Shown here: one piece after another, positions 1 through 7,877 of the stretch
Layout of the letters: every line of letters begins with the position of its first letter
Numbering within the stretch: the stretch's first letter is position 1
Assembly: GCA_041686375.1 (NCBI GenBank)
Contig: JAWLEB010000064.1
Span: 1 to 11,671 of the forward strand
Length of the DNA stretch: 11,671 nucleotides
Source of the DNA: JAGXLC01 sp041686375
Lineage (GTDB): Bacteria; Bacteroidota; Bacteroidia; Bacteroidales; UBA12077
Reading direction: 5' to 3'
The notes under the pieces: model-generated
Told to the model about the DNA's origin: nothing
The model's database searches: none
The model's input: only the letters and a program-made list of their open reading frames with translations
Program-made: the position numbers and the translations under genes

Positions 1-636
1 GATATGGGTATCGAAAATGTTATGTTGCTTAGAGGAGACCCACCTAAAGAAGCTAAGGAATTCCCGAAGAATCCGGATGGTTTTAACTATGCCAGTGATT
101 TAATTCGTTTTGTCCGTCATAAGCATGATTTCTGCATAGGAGCTGGGGCTTATCCTGAAAAACATGTAGAAGCAAGCTCTATGGAAGAAGACCTCATCAG
201 TCTGAGAATGAAAGTCGATGCCGGGGCTGATTTTCTGATAACTCAAATGTTTTTTGATAATCAATATTACTGGGACTTTGTGAACCAGACAGAGAAAAAA
301 GGAATAAAAGTCCGCATTATACCGGGTATTATCCCAATCACCAATTATAAAAACATACAGAAGTTTGCCAAAATTTCTGGCGCTAACATTCCTGAGAAAA
401 TTCGAAAAAGAATGGAACCTTACCAGGATAAGCCGGGCGAAATATATAAAATCGGGTTGGAAGTTGCCATAGAACAATCTACTGATCTTCTGGAAAATGG
501 CGCTCCTGGTCTTCATTTTTACACTTTGAATAAATCAAGAGCGGCTATTGACCTGTATGATTCATTGTCTGAAGATTTTAAAGAGGTCAGAAGCCGTTTT
601 GAGAAAAGCAAAACGCCGCATCTGCCTGATAAGTGA
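1..636 (+). CDS. metF: Methylenetetrahydrofolate reductase, E. coli MetF type, 5'-truncated by the window edge
   Basis: Reduces 5,10-methylene-tetrahydrofolate to 5-methyl-tetrahydrofolate with an FAD-bound TIM barrel, feeding methionine synthesis or the methyl branch of the Wood-Ljungdahl pathway. The reading frame is open from base 1, and the family N-terminus (including the catalytic Glu near residue 28) lies outside the window, so the ATG at position 4 is internal. Visible family motifs are LLRGDPPK (the Asp that contacts FAD), AYPEKHVEA, KVDAGADFLITQMFFD (the conserved Gln) and the C-terminal GLHFYTLNKS. About 211 of the usual 290-320 residues are present and show no damage. It precedes hdrC by 83 bases on the same strand. 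It is clearly different from the second MetF at 7878-8846, which belongs to the acetogen MetVF type. Its electron donor cannot be read from the sequence. Confidence 0.95.
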   Translation, partial: DMGIENVMLLRGDPPKEAKEFPKNPDGFNYASDLIRFVRHKHDFCIGAGAYPEKHVEASSMEEDLISLRMKVDAGADFLITQMFFDNQYYWDFVNQTEKKGIKVRIIPGIIPITNYKNIQKFAKISGANIPEKIRKRMEPYQDKPGEIYKIGLEVAIEQSTDLLENGAPGLHFYTLNKSRAAIDLYDSLSEDFKEVRSRFEKSKTPHLPDK

Positions 637-719
637 TGGCTATTCTGATTATTATTAAGAATACCATTTTGCTGGACAGCATTTTATAAATAACCAGAAA
701 ACAAAAACATAAATAAATT

Positions 720-1244
720 ATGGAGCCGACGGTATTGGAAACGGAGACTACAAAATATGGGAACACATCACTGTGCTATCAGTGTGCGAAATGTTCCGCC
801 GGATGTCCGATTGGTGATGAACTTGATGTATTGCCGCACCAGGTGATACACCTTGCAAGCCTCGGATTGGAAGAAAGGGTGTTGCACTCAGAAACGATCT
901 GGATTTGTGCCAGTTGCTATGCTTGTGCTGTTAAATGCCCCAATGATATTGATATTACAGGTGTAATGAATGATTTAAAAAATATAGCAATTGAAGAGGG
1001 TATAGAATCCAAACGACCTGAAGTGTATAAGTTTCATAAAACCTTTGCTGAGGATGTTTTGAGAAGAGGGAAGGCGCATGAACTTAGAATCATGGGTGAA
1101 TATAACTTAAGACTCAGAAAACCCTTTAAAAACGTATTACTGGCACCCCAAATGTTACTGAAAAATAAATTGAAATTTTTACCTCCAAAATCAGTCAGAG
1201 GGTTTAAAAGCTGGATTAAAAAGATGCTCGCAAGAAACAAATAG
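720..1244 (+). CDS. hdrC: Heterodisulfide reductase-like subunit HdrC (iron-sulfur)
   Basis: Small cytoplasmic iron-sulfur subunit that passes electrons between HdrA and HdrB. The 174-residue protein has two CxxCxxCxxxCP motifs: Cys19/22/25/29 and Cys63/66/69/73, enough for two [4Fe-4S] clusters. The helical spacer and the length match soluble HdrC. No membrane segment is seen, so this is not the HdrE-linked membrane type. The basic C-terminal tail (about residues 115-174) is less conserved. The start is the ATG after an A-rich stretch without a Shine-Dalgarno motif, and a shorter start would delete the first cluster motif. It lies 57 bases before hdrB. In methanogens HdrC partners HdrB in CoM-S-S-CoB reduction. 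Here the neighbouring metV/metF genes suggest the MetFV-HdrABC-MvhD role instead (inference). Confidence 0.93.
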   Translation: MEPTVLETETTKYGNTSLCYQCAKCSAGCPIGDELDVLPHQVIHLASLGLEERVLHSETIWICASCYACAVKCPNDIDITGVMNDLKNIAIEEGIESKRPEVYKFHKTFAEDVLRRGKAHELRIMGEYNLRLRKPFKNVLLAPQMLLKNKLKFLPPKSVRGFKSWIKKMLARNK

Positions 1245-1301
1245 CGTAATCGTAATTTTTTGCTATTAAATATTGATTTTTTTTAATCAGAGATATTTTT
1301 T

Positions 1302-2165
1302 ATGAAAGACAAAAAAATAGCTATATACCCCGGTTGTAGTTTGGAGACAAGTTCAAGTCATTATATGAAAAGTCTGGAGAGGGTTCTGCAAATATTAGAA
1401 ATTGACTATTCTATAATACAGGACTGGAACTGCTGTGGGGCAACATCAGTAAAATCAGTTGACCATCAACTAAATCAATTGCTAAATCTTCGTAATCTGG
1501 CATTGGCAGAAGAGCAGGGTATCGATGAACTTGTTGTTCCCTGTGCTGCCTGCTATCATCGTCTTGCCAGTACGGAGTATGAACTGTTGAATGATAAAAA
1601 GCTCTTAAAAAGACTGAGCAAAGAAAGTGGTTTGACCTACGAGGGAAAAGTGAAAGTACGTAATGTGCTTGATTTTTTCGAAAATATAGTAGGACCCGAT
1701 GAAATTAAAGCCAAAGTTACACATCCGCTTAACAACCTTATTATTGCTTGTTATTATGGCTGTCTGAACACACGTGTGCCAAAGCCACAGGTTTTTGATG
1801 TTATGGAGTATCCAATGTCAATGGATAGGATAACAAAAGCCTTGGGAGCAGATGTTATCGACTGGTCTTATAAAACCGAATGTTGTGGCGCAAGTTTATT
1901 TTTAACAATGGGAGACGTTTCGAACAAACTTGTAGGAAAAATACTAAAAGACGCAAGTTTAAGAAAAGCGGATTGTATTACCGTTGCTTGCCCCATGTGT
2001 CAGACCAACCTGGATACTCAGCAAAGTAAAGTAAGAGAGGAGTTTGACATCAAAGAACCGGTTCCATCTCCTTTTATTACTCAGCTTATGGGACTGGCGT
2101 TTGGTTGTGGGCCGGAGGAGCTAGGTCTTGATATGAACTTTGTTCCCTTAAAAGCTCTTGATTAG
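1302..2165 (+). CDS. hdrB: Heterodisulfide reductase-like subunit HdrB (two CCG domains)
   Basis: The protein has 287 residues and two CCG domains. Domain one carries Cys12, Cys44-Cys45 (NCCGA), Cys81 and Cys84. Domain two carries Cys154, Cys194-Cys195 (ECCGA), Cys230 and Cys233 (ACPMC). This is the full ten-cysteine set that in methanogen HdrB holds two non-cubane [4Fe-4S] clusters at the heterodisulfide site. With all ligands kept, the subunit is probably redox active. Its substrate in a non-methanogen is not known: it may reduce a disulfide or act mainly as a structural or electron-relay part of the MetFV-HdrABC-MvhD assembly. The length fits the family. The start follows a T-rich leader without a Shine-Dalgarno motif. 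It sits between hdrC and hdrA, with 51 bases to the hdrA start. Confidence 0.94.
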   Translation: MKDKKIAIYPGCSLETSSSHYMKSLERVLQILEIDYSIIQDWNCCGATSVKSVDHQLNQLLNLRNLALAEEQGIDELVVPCAACYHRLASTEYELLNDKKLLKRLSKESGLTYEGKVKVRNVLDFFENIVGPDEIKAKVTHPLNNLIIACYYGCLNTRVPKPQVFDVMEYPMSMDRITKALGADVIDWSYKTECCGASLFLTMGDVSNKLVGKILKDASLRKADCITVACPMCQTNLDTQQSKVREEFDIKEPVPSPFITQLMGLAFGCGPEELGLDMNFVPLKALD

Positions 2166-2216
2166 AGAAAAAATTATTAGCTAAACGAATATAAAATATA
2201 ATACTGCAGGTTATAT

Positions 2217-5200
2217 ATGGAAAATACAAGAGGATCAGTATTGGTTATAGGCGCAGGAATCGCGGGAATGCAGGCTGCTTTGGATAGTGCAGAACTGGGT
2301 TTAAAAGTTTTTTTGCTGGAAAAGGAGCCTTCCATTGGTGGAAATATGGCAAGGTTGGATAAAACGTTTCCTACCAATGATTGTGCAATGTGTATGATCT
2401 CACCAAAACTGGTTGAAACCGGGAGGCATTTGAATATAGAAATCATTTCTTATGCTGATTTATTAGAAATGAAAGGTGAGGCCGGAAATTTCTCGGTCAA
2501 AATCAATAAAAAGGCACGATATGTTGATGAGGAGAAATGTAATGGTTGTGGAGAATGTGAGTTGGAATGCCCCGTAACAAGGAAAGACAATTTTAATGGA
2601 GAATTATCAGACCGAAAGGCAATATACAGGCTGTATCCACAGTCAATTCCGAATGTGTTTACAATAGATAAATCAGAATTTTCACCGCCATGTCGCAATG
2701 CTTGTCCGGCGGGTGTGAATGTTCAGGGATATGTTTCCTTAATAGCCAAAAAGAAATATCTTGAAGCCCTGGATTTAGTCAGGGAAAAAATGCCTTTTGC
2801 AGGAATTTGCGGAAGAATTTGTCATCATCCTTGTGAGGCTGATTGCAATCGGAATGAAATTGATGAGGCAGTTTCTGTAAGAAATTTGAAGCGTTTTGTC
2901 GCTGATTATGAGAAAGACCTTCTTCAACAGGGTAAACCGGTTGATCGGTCAACTGCTGAAAATGATGAGGAAAAACCACAAAGAAAGGAAAAAATAGCTG
3001 TTATTGGAGGTGGCCCTTCAGGGATGACTTGTGCTTATGACCTGGTGAAAAAAGGGTTCCGGGTTACCATTTTTGAAGCTTCGGATAAGCTTGGCGGTAT
3101 GATGCGCACGGGTATTCCAGATTATCGGCTCCCGAAGGATTACCTGGATTATGAGATAAATCTACTTGTGAACGAGGGTATTGAAGTAAAAACGGGTCAG
3201 GCTTTAGGCAGGGATTTTACAATAGAAGGCCTGAAAGAACAGGGTTACCAGTCAGTTTTTATGGCTATCGGGGCGCAAAAAGCAAAAAAAATTCCCCTTG
3301 AAGGTAGTCAGGCTAAAGGCGTGCTCTACGGCATTCCTTTTCTGAATGATATAAGTGAAGGCGTAAGGCCTTCTGTTGGTTCTAATGTCTTGGTCATTGG
3401 TGGAGGGAATGTTGCCATTGATGTCGCCAGAACGGCATTAAGACTGGGTAGTGATGTTACGATTGTATACCGCCGTACGAAAAGGGAGATGCCTGCTCAT
3501 GACTGGGAGATCGAGGAGGCAATAGAGGAGGGCCTGAAAATAAAGACTTCATGGAGTCCTGCTAAAATTATCACAGAGCATGAAGCTGTTACTGGCCTGG
3601 AAGTCCATCGTTGTATGACTATTCACAGTAAGGATGGTAAAAAGTCAATTGAGGTCGATCCGGGTCATAGTGAAATCATTACCGCGGATACAGTTATCCT
3701 TGCCACTGGACAGGAATGTGATCTGGATGCTGTTGAAGAAGTGGTAGAGACGGAAAAAGGACTTATCAATACTGATCCGTTAACCCTTGAAACTTCTGAA
3801 AAGGGCGTATTTGCAGGAGGAGATGTGGTTATGGGCCCTTCTTCTCTTGTAGAGGCTGTTGCACAAGGCCATAGGGCGGCTGAATCCGTGGAAAGATATC
3901 TGGAAGGTAGTGATTTGACAACCCATCGTGAACCGGTCATGAAACTGAATAATCATGCCGGAATTCCGGACTCTGCTGATACAACTTCTGTGCGTCGTAT
4001 ACAAGCTCGTGTGAATAATCCTGACAAAAGGAAAACCAACTTTGTGGAAATCGAACATGCTTTTACCGAAGAAGAAGCAATCCGAGAAGCCCAAAGATGC
4101 TTACAATGCGGAAATTGTGCGGAATGTATGGAATGTTTAAGAACATGTAAAGCTGATGCCATAGATCATGAACAGAAAGATGAACAATTTGAAATTAATA
4201 TAGGCGCTGTTATTGCTACAGGTGGTTTCTCTCCGTTTGATGCTGCTAAAAAACCGGAATATGGTTTCGGTATCTATCCGAATGTTGTGACAAGTATACA
4301 ATTTGAGCGTATTCTAAGCGCTTCAGGTCCTTACGAAGGTCATCTAAAAAGACCATATGATGGCAAAACACCTAAAAAAATTGCATGGATACAGTGTGTA
4401 GGAAGCAGGGATGTTACGCTCGGCAATGATTATTGTTCTTCTGTATGTTGTATGTATGCCATTAAAGAGGCAATGGTTGCCAAAGAACATGAACCGGATG
4501 TGCAACCAGCCATTTTTTATACCGATATTCGTGCTTTTGGTAAAGGTTTTGAAAGTTTTTATGAACAAGCCCGCCATGAATCAGATGTTCGTTTTATCAG
4601 GAGCCAGATATCTTCTGTTAAGGAAAATCCTGTATCCAGAAATCTCCTTTTAAGTTTTATAGAAGACAGAAAATATGTAGAAGAGGAATTTGACCTTGTG
4701 GTACTGTCTGTTGGGTTAGTTGCTAATCCATCCATTCAGAATATGGGTGACATTATGAATGTTAAAACAAATCAGTTTGGGTTCTTTGAAGAGAAAACTC
4801 TGGCGCCGCTACATTCCAATAAAGAGGGTGTGTTCTTCTGTGGGGCCGGAAGCGGACCAAAAGATATTCCCGAGACTGTCATGCAGGGTAGCGCTGCTGC
4901 GGCAATGTCAAGCGAGATGTTAAAGAGTGTGAGAAATACCGAAATTGAGAAGAAGGTTTATCCTGATGAGATGCAGATCCAGGGAATGGAACCCAGAATA
5001 GGGGTGTTTGTTTGTCATTGCGGTATTAATATCGCATCTGTAGTTGATGTAGCTGATGTAGCCGAATATATTGAAAAAATTCCGGGCGTGGCTCATGCAG
5101 AGCATATGTTATACACTTGCTCGCAAGACTCACAAAAGAAAATAAAAGAGATTATCGTAGAAAAAAGTCTTAACCGTGTGATTGTTGCTTCCTGTACACC

Positions 5201-6662
5201 AAGAACTCATGAGGATTTATTCCAGGAAACCTTACGCGAAGCCGGGCTGAATAAATACATGTTTGAAATGACCGATATCAGGGAGCAATGTGCATGGGTG
5301 CACCAGAATGAACCGGATAAGGCAACTGCAAAAGCCAAAAGTCTTATCAGGGGAAGCATTGGAAAAGCAAAATTTTTGGAGCCCCTGAGTTTGAAACAGA
5401 TTGACGTAAATAGATCTGCCCTGGTTATAGGAGGAGGAATATCCGGTATTGCAGCTGCTTTATCATTAGGCAATCAAGGCTTTAAAGTTCACTTGGTTGA
5501 GAAGGATAACCGGCTGGGAGGTAACTTACATTATCTCTATGATAACCTTGATGGTGACAGCTGGCAGGACTATCTTTTTCAACAAATAGACGAAGTAGAG
5601 AAACACGAACGGGTTCATATCTATAACAATACAACCGTCTCCAATATTAATGGATCGGTGGGGAATTTTACAAGTGAAATCACTGGTGATCATAATGGAG
5701 AAATATCCCATGGCGCTGTTATTGTTGCAACTGGCGCTGATGAATATAAACCGCATGAATTCCTTTATGAAAAGAATAAAAAAGCCATTACCCAGCGGGA
5801 ACTGGAAACTGAAATCAGACACAGAAAGCACTTTAAGACAGTGGTAATGATTCAATGTGTAGGAAGCCGGAATAAAGAGAATGGCTATTGCTCAAGGGTT
5901 TGTTGTAGTGAAGCCATCAAAAATGCCATCGCAATTAAGGAGAAAGATTCGAAAGCTACTGTTTACATATTATATCGCGACCTGCGAACCTATACCTACA
6001 GGGAGATTTTCTACAGGAAAGCACGTGAGCTTGACGTTAAATTTATCCACTTTCCGGATGATGAATATCCGGATATTTCAGAAGAAAAAAACAAAATCCA
6101 GGTGACGGTAAAAGATACTGTCATTGATGATTATATTGCCCTTAATGCTGATTTGCTTGTTTTAAGTGCAGGTATTGTGGCGAACCATGAAAATAATAGA
6201 TACTTGTCTGAATTGATGAAACTTCCTTTGGATGAGCATGGAAATTTTATGGAGGCACACACTAAGCTCAGGCCTGTGGATTTTGCCAATGAAGGAGTTT
6301 TCTTGTGTGGTTTGGCACATTCCCCGAAAAATACAGAGGAAAATATTACGCAGGCCATAGCCGCAGCTGGCAGGGCAGGTACGATACTCAGCAAAGATGT
6401 GTTGGAAGTGGGAGGTGTGGTTTCTGTTATTGATGAAGAGAAATGTGCTTCCTGTCTTACTTGTCTGAGAGAGTGTGTGTTTGATGCACCTTTTGTAAAC
6501 GAAAACGGAAAGGCAGAAATTGATCCGGCAAAGTGTCAGGGATGTGGAAACTGTGCGGCAGCATGTCCGGGGAAAGCTGTTCAACTGCTTACATTTACTG
6601 AAATGCAGGAGAATGCATTGTTTAAGAATATACTACACGAGCCAATTGAAGAAGTAACTTAA
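2217..6662 (+). CDS. hdrA: Giant HdrA: tandem HdrA modules with an inserted NADPH-dependent GltD/NfnB-like module
   Basis: Flavin/iron-sulfur hub of the Hdr complex, 1481 residues, far longer than ordinary HdrA (about 650-1000). Order: (1) HdrA FAD domain, GAGIAG at 12-17, with the HdrA motif TNDCAMC at 53-59; (2) ferredoxin Cys108/111/114/118; (3) inserted GltD-like module about 156-630, with N-terminal cluster cysteines Cys159/163/198/202/206/210, an FAD GGGPSG at 264-269, an NAD(P)H GGGNVA at 395-400 followed by VYRRTKREMPA, and the FAD-closing GVFAGGD at 530-536; (4) a cysteine knot Cys628-644 whose last four form HdrA's second ferredoxin; (5) the rest of the first FAD fold with YCSSVCC at 739-745; (6) a second HdrA module from about 927, with VCHCG at 932-936, GGGISG at 1072-1077 and YCSRVCC at 1224-1230; (7) a C-terminal 2x[4Fe-4S] ferredoxin, Cys1410-1420 and Cys1440-1450. 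The frame is unbroken. NADPH rather than NADH is inferred from the YRR motif. Confidence 0.93.
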   Translation: MENTRGSVLVIGAGIAGMQAALDSAELGLKVFLLEKEPSIGGNMARLDKTFPTNDCAMCMISPKLVETGRHLNIEIISYADLLEMKGEAGNFSVKINKKARYVDEEKCNGCGECELECPVTRKDNFNGELSDRKAIYRLYPQSIPNVFTIDKSEFSPPCRNACPAGVNVQGYVSLIAKKKYLEALDLVREKMPFAGICGRICHHPCEADCNRNEIDEAVSVRNLKRFVADYEKDLLQQGKPVDRSTAENDEEKPQRKEKIAVIGGGPSGMTCAYDLVKKGFRVTIFEASDKLGGMMRTGIPDYRLPKDYLDYEINLLVNEGIEVKTGQALGRDFTIEGLKEQGYQSVFMAIGAQKAKKIPLEGSQAKGVLYGIPFLNDISEGVRPSVGSNVLVIGGGNVAIDVARTALRLGSDVTIVYRRTKREMPAHDWEIEEAIEEGLKIKTSWSPAKIITEHEAVTGLEVHRCMTIHSKDGKKSIEVDPGHSEIITADTVILATGQECDLDAVEEVVETEKGLINTDPLTLETSEKGVFAGGDVVMGPSSLVEAVAQGHRAAESVERYLEGSDLTTHREPVMKLNNHAGIPDSADTTSVRRIQARVNNPDKRKTNFVEIEHAFTEEEAIREAQRCLQCGNCAECMECLRTCKADAIDHEQKDEQFEINIGAVIATGGFSPFDAAKKPEYGFGIYPNVVTSIQFERILSASGPYEGHLKRPYDGKTPKKIAWIQCVGSRDVTLGNDYCSSVCCMYAIKEAMVAKEHEPDVQPAIFYTDIRAFGKGFESFYEQARHESDVRFIRSQISSVKENPVSRNLLLSFIEDRKYVEEEFDLVVLSVGLVANPSIQNMGDIMNVKTNQFGFFEEKTLAPLHSNKEGVFFCGAGSGPKDIPETVMQGSAAAAMSSEMLKSVRNTEIEKKVYPDEMQIQGMEPRIGVFVCHCGINIASVVDVADVAEYIEKIPGVAHAEHMLYTCSQDSQKKIKEIIVEKSLNRVIVASCTPRTHEDLFQETLREAGLNKYMFEMTDIREQCAWVHQNEPDKATAKAKSLIRGSIGKAKFLEPLSLKQIDVNRSALVIGGGISGIAAALSLGNQGFKVHLVEKDNRLGGNLHYLYDNLDGDSWQDYLFQQIDEVEKHERVHIYNNTTVSNINGSVGNFTSEITGDHNGEISHGAVIVATGADEYKPHEFLYEKNKKAITQRELETEIRHRKHFKTVVMIQCVGSRNKENGYCSRVCCSEAIKNAIAIKEKDSKATVYILYRDLRTYTYREIFYRKARELDVKFIHFPDDEYPDISEEKNKIQVTVKDTVIDDYIALNADLLVLSAGIVANHENNRYLSELMKLPLDEHGNFMEAHTKLRPVDFANEGVFLCGLAHSPKNTEENITQAIAAAGRAGTILSKDVLEVGGVVSVIDEEKCASCLTCLRECVFDAPFVNENGKAEIDPAKCQGCGNCAAACPGKAVQLLTFTEMQENALFKNILHEPIEEVT

Positions 6663-6676
6663 TTAAGATAGAAAGG

Positions 6677-7111
6677 ATGAATACGAAAAAGGAACCTAAA
6701 ATAATCGCTTTTTGTTGTCATTATTGCGCTTTTACGGCAGCAGACCTTGCAGGAACAATGCGGCAGCAATATCCGACCAATATTCACATTGTCAGGCTTC
6801 CCTGTACGGGTAAGGTGGATGTGAATATGTTGCTGCAGGCATTTGTGGATGGAGCCGATGCAGTAATGGTTGCAGGATGCGAAGTAGGTAGTTGTCACTT
6901 CCTGGAAGGAAATATAAGGGCAAAAAAACGTATTGAACTGGCGAAAAAGAAACTCGAAGAGATTGGGATTAATCCTGAAAAACTCGAAATGTTCCATATT
7001 GCTGCTTCCGAAGGACCGCTTTTTGCTCAAACATCCAGGGAGTATACCGAAAAAATTAAAAAGGTTATTGAAGAAGAACATGCCAAATCAAATACGGAGG
7101 AAATATCATGA
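6677..7111 (+). CDS. mvhD: MvhD/FrhD-like [2Fe-2S] electron-transfer subunit
   Basis: The small (144-residue) MvhD (DUF1791/FrhD-like) protein carries electrons between HdrA and a partner enzyme. Conserved cysteines are visible at Cys13-Cys14 and Cys17 (FCCHYC), Cys43 (LPCTGKVD), Cys68 and Cys73 (GCEVGSCH). In methanogens this subunit joins the [NiFe]-hydrogenase MvhAG to HdrA. Here no hydrogenase gene is adjacent, and the next gene is metV, so the likely partner is MetVF (inference from context). The start lies 14 bases after hdrA. The purine stretch before it directly abuts the ATG and is too close to be a normally spaced Shine-Dalgarno site, so translation may depend on coupling to hdrA. 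Its stop overlaps the metV start as ATGA. Confidence 0.93.
   Translation: MNTKKEPKIIAFCCHYCAFTAADLAGTMRQQYPTNIHIVRLPCTGKVDVNMLLQAFVDGADAVMVAGCEVGSCHFLEGNIRAKKRIELAKKKLEEIGINPEKLEMFHIAASEGPLFAQTSREYTEKIKKVIEEEHAKSNTEEIS
7096..7100 (+). promoter_or_regulatory. Shine-Dalgarno site for metV inside mvhD
   Basis: GGAGG stands seven bases before the metV ATG, inside the last codons of mvhD. It is the only well-spaced strong Shine-Dalgarno motif in front of a gene in this window. Combined with the ATGA overlap, it supports the start at 7108 and translational coupling of the two genes. Confidence 0.7.
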
Positions 7112-7788
7112 TTGTTGCTGAACAAAAAGATTTTAAGGAAATTTTTGATTCCGTTAAAGAATTTGATAATATATTAGTTCTTGGATGCGGAACATGCGTT
7201 ACGGTATGTATGGCCGGAGGTGAAAAAGAGGTGGGGATACTTGCCAAACAATTGAAGCTGGCTGCTGATAAGGATGATTTAAATCTTAATATTAAGGAAA
7301 ATACAATTACCCGTCAGTGTGATAAAGAGTTTTTTGATGAAACTACTGCAAAAAAGATTAGAGAAGCAGATGTAGTTCTTTCGCTGGGATGCGGTGTTGG
7401 TGTTCAATATCTTGTTGAAGTTTTTCCTGAGGCTGTCGTCAGGCCGGGAGTGAATACCAAATTTTTTGGAGCAAATGTACAACAGGGAATATGGGCGGAA
7501 CGCTGTGCCGGTTGTGGTGAGTGTGTGCTTGATAGATTCGAAGGTATTTGCCCTGTTGCCAGATGTTCTAAAAGTCTTATGAATGGCCCGTGCGGGGGTT
7601 CTTCAAATGGCATGTGTGAAGTGGACCCTGAAAATGTGGAATGTGCATGGCAACTGATTTATGACAGATTGAAAAAAATGGACAAGCTGGAGAACCTGAT
7701 GGAAAACCAGCCACCAAAAGACTGGTCAACTAACAGGGATGGCGGACCAAGGAAGATAGTCAGGGAAGATGTTTTGTTTGATGAATAG
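7108..7788 (+). CDS. metV: MetV, zinc/iron-sulfur partner subunit of methylene-THF reductase
   Basis: The 226-residue MetV protein forms a tight pair with the acetogen-type MetF and is thought to bring electrons to the MetF flavin. An N-terminal Rossmann-like part holds LGCGTCVTVC (Cys27/30/34), Cys71 and LGCGVG (Cys95). The C-terminal part is the methylene-THF reductase C-terminal cysteine domain, with CAGCGEC (Cys133/136/139), CPVARC (Cys148/153), GPCGG (Cys162), Cys170 and Cys179. In characterised acetogen enzymes such cysteines bind a [4Fe-4S] cluster and zinc, but which residues do so here is not decided by sequence alone. The start is fixed by GGAGG and by the 4-base overlap with mvhD. 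metF follows after 89 bases. Length is in the family range and nothing is broken. Confidence 0.92.
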   Translation: MIVAEQKDFKEIFDSVKEFDNILVLGCGTCVTVCMAGGEKEVGILAKQLKLAADKDDLNLNIKENTITRQCDKEFFDETTAKKIREADVVLSLGCGVGVQYLVEVFPEAVVRPGVNTKFFGANVQQGIWAERCAGCGECVLDRFEGICPVARCSKSLMNGPCGGSSNGMCEVDPENVECAWQLIYDRLKKMDKLENLMENQPPKDWSTNRDGGPRKIVREDVLFDE

Positions 7789-7877
7789 GAATAACGGAGT
7801 GAGAGATTGAAAGAGATGCAATACCTGAGAAGGGCAGTAGAATTTTTATAAAAAATATTGAAAAAGAATTTTAAAAT

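Noticed and set aside
670..681. TGCTG-GA-CAGCA inverted repeat before hdrC as a terminator or operator
   Set aside because: Only 5 bp with a 2-base loop. It is weak and has no supporting context, although a mild role between metF1 and hdrC cannot be excluded.
5526..5855. Minus-strand open frames across hdrA (this and several others up to about 140 codons)
   Set aside because: They lie wholly inside a strongly supported plus-strand gene, have no recognisable domains, and read as shadows.
2217..6662. hdrA as a chimeric assembly or separate genes joined by error
   Set aside because: The reading frame is continuous, codon use and style do not change, and HdrA motifs resume exactly in register after the insert.
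7790..7799. 10-base repeat AATAACGGAG, also at 9033-9042, flanking metF2
   Set aside because: Many 10-mer pairs are expected by chance in a window this long. There is no longer shared flank, and the second copy is part of a helix.
7816..7851. 11-codon micro-ORF between metV and metF2
   Set aside because: Too short to support, with no recognisable features. The gap is more simply an untranslated spacer.
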